NCBI GenBank assembly: GCA_036245805.1
Contig: BTRK01000003.1
Coordinates: 43,886,044-43,950,043 of the forward strand
DNA length: 64,000 nucleotides
Origin: Pristionchus mayeri
Taxonomy: Eukaryota; Nematoda; Chromadorea; Rhabditida; Neodiplogasteridae
Direction: 5' to 3'
In this document: positions 34,001 to 45,300 of the stretch, piece by piece
How the letters are laid out: each line of letters opens with the position of its first letter
Position numbering within the stretch: position 1 is the first letter of the stretch
Notes under the pieces: model-generated
What the model saw: only the letters and a program-made list of their open reading frames with translations
Told to the model about the DNA's origin: nothing
Database searches by the model: none
Translations under genes and position numbers: made by a program

Positions 34001-36541
34001 CGAAAATCCAAAAGTTCAATGATTTGCCATTTTCATACTGATGGGTGAGAAGCTGTTCTATTGGTTGTAAGTGACATAACAGGGTCTGATCAAGTAGTTG
34101 TGAATGAATTAAGCGATATCTTTGATGAAAAAAATCATCGCATTTTTCAGTCATTCTCGGAGGATGCTCAGAAAATCCTGATTTTTTCTGAGTAAAATAT
34201 TTTCTCTGGAAATGATTTCAATCGTCTTATATTGTGAAAATAGTCTATCCTAAGCAAATTGATGCCCATTGGAGAGCTGATAAAGCCTGAATATGAAAAT
34301 GGCAAATCATTGAACTTTTTGAATTTTCGAAAAACAGCAGGTTTTCGGTGTTTCCAGCGCTGAAAACTCCCGGGAAAAAGTTGAAATGATCTGAAATCAA
34401 TATCTCTGGTGTAGAATTGCACGGAGAATCTGATTTTGAAATAAAAAAATTGGGTAATTGTGGAAAATTGTTTCAGGGTAACAACTTTTTGGAACCGACA
34501 ATTTGCTTTTTACAACTTATCTATCTTTCAAATTGAGTTTTCAAAAACGTCCTGAACAGATGATTTGTAGAACTCGTCAAGGTGGTAATTTTGCTTTTTG
34601 AAGGACTTTCTAGCTCAACTTTGAAGTATGTTATGATTTTTTGAATTTTTGAAATGTCGAGAGCCGGCTTTTAGGTAGTTTCGATTTTACGGCTTCACCA
34701 CTTGAATATAAAAGTCCACGACCAGGGATACATCAACTGATATTGTGTCGATAAGATTAAATCAGTTTGAATTTGCTGTTCCCATGTGCAGTGGAACTCA
34801 TACATTCTGTCAGAATATGCGTGATAAGTTGGGGAAGAATTCGATTTTGCACCAAAGATATTCTGTGAAAAAGGGAGGAAACGAGGCCCATTTGCGAGAG
34901 AACATATTAGACAAGGATTTCGTTGATAAACGACAGACAAATCAAAGAACACGGCATGAAATTTCAAAGGAGATCCATGATTTGTAATTGCATTATTTCA
35001 GAAAGCTCAAACTTCTTTCAGGTCACATCAGTCACTTGTGGTCCTAGAGGCATGCTTATAATTGACGGCTTCTGCTATGCATATGAATGGAAGAAAAACC
35101 TTGTCGGTTGCTGGGGGTGCGATATTGGAGATGGGCCGTTTCCTCCGCCAATGGATGGTTAGCAAAAAAAACGAAAACTTATACTTGACAGTCTTAATAG
35201 AGTGGATCATCTATCGCTTTCATAAAACTATGACACTCATGAAATTCATTCGTTTATCAATTTGTTGTATTGCTCCATTTTTCTCCACATACCCCGACCT
35301 ATGCCAGTGGTATAACGGAATCAAGGTTGGGCACAAAAAAAAACGGCGTGTGTAACTTTTGAGTTTGACTAGGTGAATAATTGAGCTGGAAGGAATCAAT
35401 TCACCTGAGTCTCACACATGGGTAAATTGCTATTAATGAACAAAAAAACAAATGAAAAAAGTTAATTGGTAACAATCCATCGTGCATTGTTATTTAATAT
35501 GCCTAAAATTATTTGCAGAGAGACTGAGAATTAACAAGTGCACTGCTTCTTGCGACCCCGGTTACGATGTTCAGTACACCGTACATGGAGCGTCCACTCC
35601 CACACGTCGTGTAAGTGCTGATTTAGAGACTTATAACACCTTGTCACCGTGCAGATACCATATCTCGGTCGGCATATCTTTGTTGATTCTAACAACCAAT
35701 TAATTGGACGATGGGACGACCTATACACAAGCACTCCAGTTGTAGATGCGCAAATATCTTGTGTAAAGTCTGGTATGCTAACGTGCTTGTCTACAAATTA
35801 ATTCATGTTTATTACACTCTTCCCTCTACATCAGTTGTCCTTACATAAGTTGAAAATGAAAAAATAAATAAAAATAAATTGTGGAATATAGTACTATGGA
35901 TTTTTAAAACACAAAGTCTTCATGAATATAGTTTGTATGAGGCTGGGTATGATAGATCTAACAAGTCCTCAATAGTGCTCCACACAGCTCAAAAATGAAA
36001 TTAATCAAACCATACTATAAACAGAATTATACTAATTTTATTTTACAGGAACTGGTTGCAATCAATATCCTACCGATGTTGGAAATTGCAATGTCTACCT
36101 CAACCAGAAACACCCTGGGGCCGGTTACACTTGTGAAGGGCCAATAATTTCAACCACAACAGGAACTGTCTGCCCTTCCGCCTATCCGCGATTGTTCTGG
36201 GTATTTTATATTTTTATGAATTGTCTTAATTTGTTTTTAAAAGAGACCTTCACGAGATAATGAGCAGGGTTTTCTTACTGAACTTATATTTTAAAATTGT
36301 ATACTTTCTAAGACATCGGTACTAGTAGCTAGGGTTTCTGGTAGATTTAGAAGAAGTACTAAGCCAATTACAGACATCATCGGTAACACCGAATTCTGGA
36401 GTGGGAAATGAGCCGTTATGTGAATTTTACGGCGATATTACTGCATATCTTACTACTCCCGTCTACCCACACCGCGCTCCCCTGCATTCCCTCAGTGTGA
36501 CAGGAATTGCATGCACAGATGCACCAGATGATCTGCTGTAA
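28077..36541 (+). CDS. Secreted cysteine-rich protein with C6-like modules
   Basis: Thirteen exons join in phase: 28077-28167, 28227-28376, 28984-29075, 29128-29164, 29324-29430, 29504-29627, 29782-29871, 30745-30806, 35022-35157, 35519-35610, 35655-35772, 36049-36200 and 36374-36541 (TAA), about 470 aa. Exon 1 is a signal peptide (MRFILAAALASSVHSC). Exons 2-4 have the spacing of the nematode C6/DUF281 type domain: DCDKCHYLACNHC, DDQCAVGVC, then KVTCSKDGLWT and YVMC. Later exons repeat Cys-rich motifs: KIECPPTHS, LMCNANGEWE, DCGMCNGAP, CSYMCTGG, VTCGPRGMLIIDGFC, GCWGCDIGDGP. Function is unknown; extracellular. The acceptor of exon 5 is ambiguous: TTTCAG at 29315 gives another frame, while 29323 keeps the Cys-rich frame. 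Intron 30807-35021 holds a 4 kb nested palindrome. Confidence 0.75.
30019..30336 (-). CDS. Antisense Cys-rich ORF in intron 7 (doubtful)
   Basis: A 105-residue minus-strand frame inside the intron 29872-30744 of the secreted gene. It contains FEFVCHCNRDNSYQRGRC and nine Cys, vaguely like a three-finger (Ly6-type) tail with a possible donor after the first half. No signal peptide or acceptor partner was found. It may be a gene fragment or chance. Confidence 0.2.
   Translation of the reverse strand: MMSTCLIIYCSKNDLESAEAIFEFVCHCNRDNSYQRGRCQEFTRCNAIQNDVRTMSMREYQACLRITKSCSIFPTFPSQLDFLVRSRCETGKNPKIRFTFLQNLG
31195..32900. mobile_element. Inner palindrome 1, about 1.7 kb
   Basis: Inverted arms of about 0.8 kb centred near 32045. 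CGAGAGAAGATTTCGAAAAAT matches ATTTTTCGAAATCTTCTCTCG, and GAGCTAAGTTACATCATAG matches its inverse at about 31370. The arm text CCGGCTTTTAGGAATTTTCCG is shared in style with the outer arms, suggesting related elements. Confidence 0.85.
33765..34540. mobile_element. Inner palindrome 2, about 0.78 kb
   Basis: Arms are centred near 34160. TTTCAGCGCTGGAAACACCG pairs with CGGTGTTTCCAGCGCTGAAA, and AGTTGTTACCCTG pairs with CAGGGTAACAACT. It has no ORF. Confidence 0.85.
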
Positions 36542-36893
36542 TGATAAAGACGAGTTGAAACACGCAGCTATGGTCTTTGTGAAGTATTTCTGAAAGGTGT
36601 TCGAATCTCATGTTGGTCGCACTGCATATTACATAAACTTCCAGTTGCCTACTTGTTCTTAGTTGGCTTGGCTTTATAGCTATCAAATGGAGGTCAAATG
36701 GAGGTCTCTTCCTTCCGCTTACTATATCCGACTTGCATTACTGCTTGAATTTATTTCGTACTTTTAACTAACCTACACAAACTCCAACGAGACTTATGTT
36801 TTAATAATATTAATTTATCTACGCCCGAGGCGCGACGATACCGTGAATACATTAATTAACGATTGCAGATGAGAGGGGGGGGACTCTCCTGAG
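36542..36893. other. No gene recognised
   Basis: 3' flank of the secreted gene and junction with the downstream LINE. A G run near 36876 lies close to the LINE 3' end. Confidence 0.4.
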
Positions 36894-39673
36894 TCATTGA
36901 GGGTGAGAAAGGTCTACGACTATCGGGTGGCTTTCCAATCGACGCTTAAATACTCGGATGTTGGGGGCAGTGCGAATGACATCGGGAAGTTGAGAATACC
37001 ATCGGGATGTTCGAAAAGGGAAAGAGTGGAATCTGGCGGTGCTTGTTGTCATTTCAATGTTAATACCAAAGGAATAGGTACGGTCTCGCTGGGGTTTGTA
37101 GACGTAGAATGATGAACGAGGGACGATATTAGAACTAGTCATAATCATATGAGTCATACAAAGATCTCCTATGACTCTCCTCTCAGTAAGCGGGCGCAGG
37201 CCAAGAGTTTTCAAGCGATCAGAATAAGAAGGTGGGGAAAGAGGATAGGAAGGGGGGGGAACAACGATAGAATACTTGCCGGGTGAAAACATGTTGAACT
37301 TTTTCAAGGGTCTCAATGTCAGATATGTAATGTGGATTCCAAAAGGGGGATGCAAAGTCAAGGAGGACATATGCTTTGTAACTACGAAGAAGGATGGTGG
37401 GGCAGTTGAATGGGAGGGCTTTAAGGAGCAGGAATAACTTAGAAGTGGCTTTCTGAGCACGGGTTTTAATAGAACAAGAGTTCTTGAGGTCAGAGCGGAC
37501 TTGGACACCTAGATCACGGACATTATTCACGAGGGGTAACTGAATGGAATTAATATTGTAGCGAGGGGAGGATTGTTTGGAGCCAATACGAAGATGGGAG
37601 CATTTAGAAGCAGATAGGGACAATTGGTTGAGTTGGGTCCATTCAAAGAGACAATCCAGGGCAGATTGAAATTCGGAGGTAATTGAAGATTTGGTAGACT
37701 TATTGTAGGAGATATACAACAACATCATCAGCATAACATTGGACGGATACGTTGTGAAATTTAGATAGTAGACGAGAAAGGTCAGCTAGATAGATGGAGA
37801 AGAGAATAGGTCCTAGGACACTGCCTTGTGGTACTCCGGAGAGAATGGGGAAGTGGTCGCTAGTGGCGGAGGGCAAACGAACGGAGAAAGTGCGGTTGGA
37901 AAGGAAGGAGTGAATCCATGATAGCAGATTACCATGGATACCGTAATGAGATAATCGAGCTATTAATTTAGGGTAGGGAACAACATCAAAAGCACGAGTG
38001 AAGTCAATGTAAACTACATCAGTTATAAGCTTTTTAGAGTGAGAATTTGTCCAATCATTATGGCAAGTCAATAAATTAGTTACAACACTAGCACCAGAGC
38101 GGAAACCATGCTGATTGGACAGGAGGATATTGAAGCGAGAAAGGTGACTATTGAGGTGGTCTTTGATGAGACGTTCCATGATCTTAGCAGCAGGAGAGAT
38201 GATAGAGATGTGTCTATATGAGGAGGGTAGTTTGCTATCTTTGCCCGGCTTAGGAATGGGGGTAATAAGGGAATGTTTCCAGGCTGATGGGACAGTCCCA
38301 GAAATGAGACTGAGATTTTAGATATCAGCTAAGGGGTGGATAGAGCATGTGCACACTTCGAGAAAATGATCTGAGGAATGCCATCATAACCTGTAGAGCA
38401 AGAGGGAGACAATTTGCGTAATGCTTTGTAAACTGCATGAGGGAAAAGGGAGAAAAGAGAGAGCGAGGGAGAGATGGGTAAGGAGGAGAGAGGGGGGAGA
38501 AGACCATCATCTAACGTGAAATGAGAAGCGAATTCAAAAGCAAGTAAATTAGACTTGGCAGAACTATCATAAACTGGTTCATTATCAGATGAGACTAATT
38601 CAGGTATAGATAGCTTAGGTTTTGTGAGAGAAGAAATATGACGATACAAATCTTTAGAACGAGCTAATTTCTTACGGGTAGAGTAACGAGTCCATTTGTC
38701 AATCTCGAAAAGTAATTTCTTACTACAATGGTCAAAAAGAGTTCTAACAGCCGGGATATGAATCTTAGCGAATAATTGATCACGATGCTTAATTAGGCGC
38801 TTTACGTGGTTTGGATATGAGAGAGAGGGAGGTCGAGGAGTACGGTAGGGGACAAAGAGGTCAATAGCTGAATGAATTGTAGAAGAGAAATGGTTATACG
38901 GAATCGATATCAGGACAGTCACGAAATAAGGATAACCAGTCAAAAGATAGAAGGTGGTTGGACAGAGCTGGATAATCGACACGAGAGAAGTCTCGAATTA
39001 AGGGAGGTTGAGGTGGGGATTGAGGAGACGAAAGGGAGAAAGAGAGACCAGAATGGTCGCATGAAGGGAAGGGAGGAATAGCAGAAATGGCCGATACTAC
39101 GGTGGGATCGTTACCTAAGACCCAATCGATACATCTAACGCCGCGCGTTGGAAACATGTGAAGATGAGAGAGATTAGCAGAGATAATGAAATCACGAAAT
39201 AGACGATCAGCGGGAGTAGGAATGGTACAAAGGGAATCTGAGTTAAAATCACCGGAAATAATGATGGGGTGTGGAGACGATGCATCGATGTCTGATAAGC
39301 AATTAATGAGGGAGTCGGTCTTGGAAATGGAATAGCTTGGAGGACGATAGACTAGACATAATCTAATGTATGCACTCGAGTGGAAAAGGTCGATACAGGT
39401 AATCTCGTGTTCGGTGGAGGGAAGGGATACTGTGGAGAAAGAGAGGTAATCACGAAGAATGATGCAGGTTCCGCCACAACGGGAGGATCGATCAGAGCGA
39501 ATAATGGTGTACGGTAGAGATCCGATAATGAGAGATGATGGGGTCTTGCTTGATAGCCATGTCTCAGTTAGGAATACGATATCAGGTTGGGTTGCCATGA
39601 GGAATGAGCGGAAAGCATCGAGCTTATTAACGACTGAACGGATATTGAAATAGTGGCATGATAAGGAGGTCAT
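36894..39673 (-). pseudogene. LINE pol (endonuclease-RT), frame-broken
   Basis: The endonuclease frame 39673-38894 has FLTETWLSSKTPSS and ISGDFNSDSL. The RT is spread over 38982-38329, 38179-37700, 37734-37219 and 37508-36894. It keeps the catalytic boxes VVYIDFTRAFDVVPY, LSGVPQGSVLGPILFSIY and VQCYADDVVVY (YADD intact). The C-terminal TLEKVQHVFTRQVFY block follows. Overlapping ends show single-base frameshifts rather than large deletions. Confidence 0.85.
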
Positions 39674-39690
39674 CGCTGGCTCGGGCTGAG

Positions 39691-40500
39691 CTAGTTTAAA
39701 GGAGGGGCGACTGAGTTGGGAGTAGTAGAGATGGGAGTAGTGGGAGCAGAATCGAGGAGGGAAGGAATTTTGGGGAAGAGGGACTGAGTGGTGGCGGAGG
39801 GAACGAGAGTGGGGTGGGCGGTGCGAGACTTATCGTAGTTCTGGGAGCGAGGGTGGCGGAGTGACTTCTTCATTGCTTCAAGTTGTGACTTCTCGATGAG
39901 AGAGCCATCGTAGATCATCATGTCCTTTCCGTCTGCTATCATCGACCGTTTCTTCACTCGCAATTGGTAGGCGGCTTCATGCTCAGCCTTGGTCATAGAG
40001 GGGCGAACATACACATTAGGGAAGTTGGCCGTAACGGTGCGGGAATGGGACAGGAAGGAGATCTGGGCGGAGCGGGAATGGAACATTACTTTGAGAAGGC
40101 GGGGGCGGTTATCCCTTCTCTCGCCCATTCGGAAAACAGCAGCCGGTCTATGCTCCAGCTCAGCGAGGTCTAGCATGTCGATGACTCTGGCAGTGTCATC
40201 CGACAATCTCTCACTGGCCTTCGTCGCAGTAAACTCAGGGAGCCCTTCAACCACCACCGAGCGAATCCTCTTGTCCCTCTCAATGGCATCATCGATCGAG
40301 GTGGTCGATCTAGCCATTAGCTCTTTCATCTGCTGGGCACAAGTACCTAGCAGCAGAGCGAGGGAACTTCCCTTCTCTTCATGAGAGAGGGAATCGAGGT
40401 ATCTGCCAATACCTCGAAGGAGTTCACCCGGATCGGGAACAGAGACCGGCAGCATTTCGTACAGGGCAGAGGAAGGGGAGGGGAACTTACGCTTAGTCAT
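39691..40500 (-). CDS. LINE ORF1 nucleic-acid-binding protein
   Basis: An uninterrupted 269-residue frame, MTKRKFPSPSSALYEM to the stop at 39691. It has the block VVVEGLPEF .. AAVFRMGERRDNRPRLLKVM .. VYVRPSMTKAEHEAAYQLR, an RRM-like ORF1p core common in nematode CR1-type elements. A coiled-coil-like N-terminal half (LLGTCAQQMKELMAR) precedes it and a Ser/Pro/Thr-rich tail follows. It would bind element RNA. Only 17 bp separate its stop from the pol frame. Confidence 0.8.
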   Translation of the reverse strand: MTKRKFPSPSSALYEMLPVSVPDPGELLRGIGRYLDSLSHEEKGSSLALLLGTCAQQMKELMARSTTSIDDAIERDKRIRSVVVEGLPEFTATKASERLSDDTARVIDMLDLAELEHRPAAVFRMGERRDNRPRLLKVMFHSRSAQISFLSHSRTVTANFPNVYVRPSMTKAEHEAAYQLRVKKRSMIADGKDMMIYDGSLIEKSQLEAMKKSLRHPRSQNYDKSRTAHPTLVPSATTQSLFPKIPSLLDSAPTTPISTTPNSVAPPLN

Positions 40501-40621
40501 TAATTAATAAGAGGGAGTGAAAATATACAATAGAATTAGAAGAAAAAACGAAACAAGTGCTAAATAGTCGCGTAGTATCGATTGGGTCGCGCGAGAGAGA
40601 GAGGAAGAGGTCACCCTATCG

Positions 40622-40684
40622 CGACGAGGGAAGAGAGGAGAGTGACGAGGGAAGAGAGGAGAGTGACGAGGGAAGAGAGGAGAG
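40622..40684. repeat. 21-bp repeat, three exact copies
   Basis: GACGAGGGAAGAGAGGAGAGT three times in a row. It sits just upstream of the LINE ORF1, so it may belong to the element's 5' UTR. It is in frame with a 199-residue plus ORF, but that ORF looks like chance. Confidence 0.95.
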
Positions 40685-40700
40685 TGATGTTTTAAAAAAT

Positions 40701-42330
40701 TATGGATGGTTGGGATCTTCCGAGAGATATATTGCGATATCCGCTTTGCTTCTTGGTCATGTTCATAGAGATATGCAAGAAAGCTGGATTGGCTATATTT
40801 ATTGCCCACGTATTCCCCCTTATGTGAGCTATTTCCCTCTACGGTATTTCGCCCTTACGACCCCAGTGCTCATTTTATTCAGCCTACTCCTCTCTTTCTT
40901 CTCTCCTCTGATAATTTCAAAACTCGGACTACCCTATATTTTTCCACACTTTCTCGCCAATCGAATTGTCGAAAGAGTGTGTGAAACAAAGAGACGGGGA
41001 CCAGAATTGCGCACTCAAGGAAATAACCACTTGTTAAGCATATCAAAGAGAAATGTAGAGAAATGGATTATTCTAAGTTCGCTTGCCTGGTGCCTTATAG
41101 GTAAAACACTACTCAAATGGTCTATTTGGAACCGTGACAAGCAGCGTGGTCTTTGACCTCACACGGGGGGGGGGACATTCAAATCTTCTGCGATACCTCT
41201 TGGCGATCGGGAGATACATACAAATATTTTTCATTTGAGATGGCTTTTGAATGGTGGGCCAGTCTGTCATTGACATGTTCCCCTGGTCTTTTCAGACTCT
41301 CTGCCCTTTCACAGTCTTTGTTCGATGACATCTGTACATTTCGCCATTACCCTTCTCCTACCGTGCTCTCCCTTTTTCTCTTCATCTCTCCTCTCCTCTA
41401 GTCAATTCCCGTCCCCTCTCCCCTCCCTTCACTCTATCCTTCTTCTCTTAGTGCCCTTCTTCACACCCTTTCTATTGCATTCGTCCATTGATCAATATCA
41501 GTTGTTTCTTCACGCTTAACGGTTGCTCCGGACAATGTTCTGTATCCCATACTGACAGCGTAATTACCACTCACCCGATCAGAGTTCATTTCGTTCGAAG
41601 TTCCCCACATGTCTCATAGTCTATTAATATACGCGCATTATCATGACTAGTTCGAAAATTTCATTCGTTTCACCTGATCGTGTTTTCCTTTATTGTCGTT
41701 CGTGTTATCTCTTGTTGCCCGTCTCATCTCCCTCTATGTTCATCTTTCTTCCTCCCCACTAGGCGGTGATAGAAAAAGAAAAAAAGGAATTTATGTCGAG
41801 ATTGTGTCTTTATTATTACTGTTATGTATTTATTATGTATTATGAGATAATGAGATTATGTATTCACGTCGAGGGCATGTATGTCGATGTGAGAGAGGAA
41901 TGGCGCAGCAAATAACATCTGATGTTCACAGTGAAAGAATGACTTCTCCTTTAACTCTTCAATTTGTGTGAAAATAGAAGACTCGGTTTCCTTTATCACA
42001 TCGACATGTGTTCACTGTTTTCTCCCTCATCATAGTTTGTGCTTTTTACACCGCTTTTCGATTTGAACCTATGCGGATCCAATTGATGATAATCGAATTT
42101 TTCTTGAATTCAGAGGATATCCAATTAGTCAGCTCATTCAAAATGTTTAGTTGTTGATCTTTCCTAATGAATTTATTTATTTATTCGAAATGGCCTTAAG
42201 TCAGATGAAAAATATGGCGGCATGCTGCCTTTACAGCAAAGGTGGCATCATAGTTCTCATTCTATCTAGTGCCTTCGAAAAACTTGCATATTAGAACCGC
42301 ATCCCTCAGCCATCACCTTTTCGTCGCAAC
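40701..42330. other. No gene recognised
   Basis: T/C-rich sequence (41320-41480, many CTCTCC runs) and AT-rich sequence. The 5' flank of the F-box gene lies at the end. No coding chain was found. Confidence 0.4.
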
Positions 42331-45300
42331 ATGACGAGCTTCGACGAGCTTCCTCCAGAACTGATTGCGATCATCACGCCGAACCTCTCTTATGCTGACC
42401 AACTCGCTCTCTCTCAGGTTGCCATGTTTAAAAATGTTTTTACTTAGTTTCCTCAACCGAGTATACAATTATCATTTTCTCCACCATTTAAATTTATCTT
42501 ATTTTCGGAATCTAGAATATTAGTTTAAAATTCAATTGCGTTAATCGTGTACATATGAATTTCAGATTTCTCGTTACTTCCGACAATTCAAACCATCAAT
42601 TATTGAGATCCCGTCGCTTTCAATTTTTATGGTAATGATGTCAAGCATATGTTCACTCAATCAGATCCCTAACATCGTTATCTGTTCTATGTTGTTTATG
42701 GTCCATTAATAGTCGAAAAAAATTGAGGGGTCCCTCTCGCCTTTTCTGTCACTCTATCAACAGATATTGACCCCCCAGATACTATGAAACCCGAATAAAT
42801 GTTCAATAAATTCAGTTTAATGGGATGCTCATGTTCTCCGCAAGCTCTCTTGATGCTCCTTCTCTCGCTCAATTTCTCTCTCCACATGCAAATGCAGAAC
42901 GAATGATAAGGAAAAGCAATCCGGATGGGACGGTATGTTGCCGATAATTTAACACTTATTGTATTTATATGTAGCGAAAACCATACAATCATTTTGCCCA
43001 ATGACAAAATTTGCAAGTGCTAAATTGATTTTCAGGTCGATTGCACTCGAGGGTTTGCTTTTCCTCCGTCCACCAAATATGCGCCACTCCTAAATGCGAG
43101 ACTTCAGTACTTGGAGTTCAGAGACGTATGCTAATATTTGATATTATCGCTTACATTTTCAAAGATCTCGCCCTGATCTCAGAAATGTTCTGTTTATCTG
43201 GAGCATCTTGAGCATATATCCGCCCTCCTCTGTCACTGTTCCATCGGTAAAATGCAGATGTTCGTCGACAATGTCGGTCTATTTAACATGTGAGTATTCA
43301 TTTTTTCCTATTTTTCTCATGATCCTGACAGTTTTTTTTCGAATTTTGGGACAAATAAACTATTCAAAGTAGAGACAACTTGTTTTCTATGATGTACTGC
43401 ATATTTAGCCACAAAATTCCTTCGTGTTTTCCCGCTCTTAGCTCGATTGACTTTGTATTGGGCAACAGCGGCGGTCATCCTCGCCACTACCATTTCCTAG
43501 AGCCTTTCATGCATGGTGAGCCATTCTAAAATGCATGTAAATGAAGTTTTACTTCAGATCGCACGATGCAATTTATTTCTTCGTAAACATGCATATTGTT
43601 TTCAGATGACTTCACATCAAAATTGGTGAAGATCGGAGTTCGCGATGTCGCTCTGACGAAGGGGCATAGTTTCGGAAGTACCGGATTGGTAGACGGAAGG
43701 CTATACGGTTTCCTCGAAATGGAGTTTCGAAGTGAAGAAGGACCTGACAGGGTATTCCGTTTGGGACATGACAAACAACTTTACAATGTTCAGGTCAGAG
43801 AATTCGAATGTCTCGAATCTGCTTTTATTTTTTTTAAACATCATTAGAATATTCAGTATGCAGTAGTATGAACAAACTAGAGGTCAGCAGTTATCACTGA
43901 CATAAATGCAAACTTATGAATGTGGTTCTACAACATAGTTTAGATGTGATTTCTGTGAAAAAAAATCTCCTACTGGTATGCTAAGTTTTGATGTGTTTTA
44001 TTTTACCTTTCCTTCAGGTCAACCGTTCCATCGATTTCCTGTGCAATTTCTTCGAGGCCGGTATCAATAAGATTGTCGTGAACCTCAATGCAATTCCGGA
44101 AAGTCCGATGCTTAAAGGGCATGTGGATATGCTACTTGATGTGAGGCTCCTCTCTCGTTTTGTGATCACGGTCCAAACTAAATCTAGACTAATATGGATA
44201 TTTTAAGATTTTTTTTTTCCAGAGGCTGGCACAACTCAAGAGGTCGATGAATCTCGAGCTCAATTCAACAGAAACGGAGTATATTCAGAAGTGGAAAAAA
44301 TATCCTGAAGATTTAACACTTTCCGAAGGACCATATGTCAGAGGAGACGATGAAAAACACGGGCGAACAGTGAGATTTAATATATTGGGGTGTCCCATAA
44401 TTCGTGTCGTTTTTTTACATTTTTTTTATTTTCTTTATTTCATCAACAGATTACAATATTTAATCGACAATGTATCTGCCCTTCCTTCTCACTACCTCCC
44501 TCCATCGATCGGGCAGGGTCTCGATCCCTCTATTCCAGAAGTCCTTGTTCTTAGAGTCGATCCATTCCTGGAATGTCTTCTCGAGATCGTCTCGGTTGGC
44601 GAACTTCTTTCCACGGCAAAAGTTCGAGAGCGACCTGAAGCAATGATAGTCGCACGGGCTGATGTCTGGGGAATACGGTGGGTGGGGCAGTTTCTCGATG
44701 CCCAGTTCTTCCAGCTTCTTCTAAGTCACTTTAGCGAGATGTGGAGTCGCATTGTCCATGAGCAGGAAGATCTTGCCGTGTCTCAGGAGTTCAGGAGGAG
44801 CCCTGATGGCCATCTCCTCCAGCTGAGTAGTGAACAACTCAGCCTTGATGGTCATACCCTCAGGAAGGATCCCAGTAGATGGGGCCCCGAGCAGAGTAGA
44901 AGAAAGTGAGCAGTTCCTTCTTTCCGTGTACTCCGGCCATCGGGATGGGCTGGGGCTCTTCATCGGGATCCAACCACTGCAGTCTCCTCTCAGGGTTATC
45001 GTAGGTTATCCACTTCTCATCCACAGTGATGATGGAATGGGTCCATTCGGGATCCTGCTTGCGGCTGAGCAATTCCTGACACACGTCAACACGCTTTTTC
45101 AGCTGCGCCGCCGTGAGATCATGAGGAATCAATGGAGGCTTCGTCAGTTTCTTGCCGGCCTCATGCAGGATACGAGCCACAGTGGACTTTGAAGTTCCAG
45201 TATCTCTCTCCATCTCACGCACACTGTGCTTCGGGTTCTTCTTCACTTCAGTGAGAACTGGAGTTCGATCGATGATAGGGGGACGTCCGGGGTGGGGGTG

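Larger units (their letters stand above)
30862..34828. mobile_element. Outer arms of a nested foldback, about 4 kb
   Basis: Left arm about 30862-31130 and right arm about 34540-34828 are inverted copies. Landmarks such as AGCCGGCTCTCGACATTTC and GTCGAGAGCCGGCTTTTAGG, or AAATTCAAACTGATT and AATCAGTTTGAATTT, mark the pairing. Terminal signals are ACACAGATATTCTGA on the left and TCAGAATATGCGTGA on the right. Two smaller palindromes are nested inside. The whole lies in one intron of the secreted Cys-rich gene and does not disturb its phase. Confidence 0.8.
36894..40700 (-). mobile_element. CR1/Jockey-like LINE with ORF1, nearly full length
   Basis: Minus-strand order: a 5' region with a 21-bp triple repeat (40622-40684), ORF1 (40500-39691), then endonuclease, RT and C-terminal segments of pol (39673-36894). 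ORF1 is open, while pol is interrupted by several frame breaks (near 38900, 38250, 37720 and 37400). Length and order make it a nearly complete but inactive copy, better preserved than the LINE at 6.6-9.5 kb. Confidence 0.85.

Noticed and set aside
40557..41156. 199-residue plus ORF whose repeat spells DEGREES three times
   Set aside because: It is produced by the 21-bp triplicate upstream of a LINE on the other strand; the rest shows no domain and the frame spans the element boundary.
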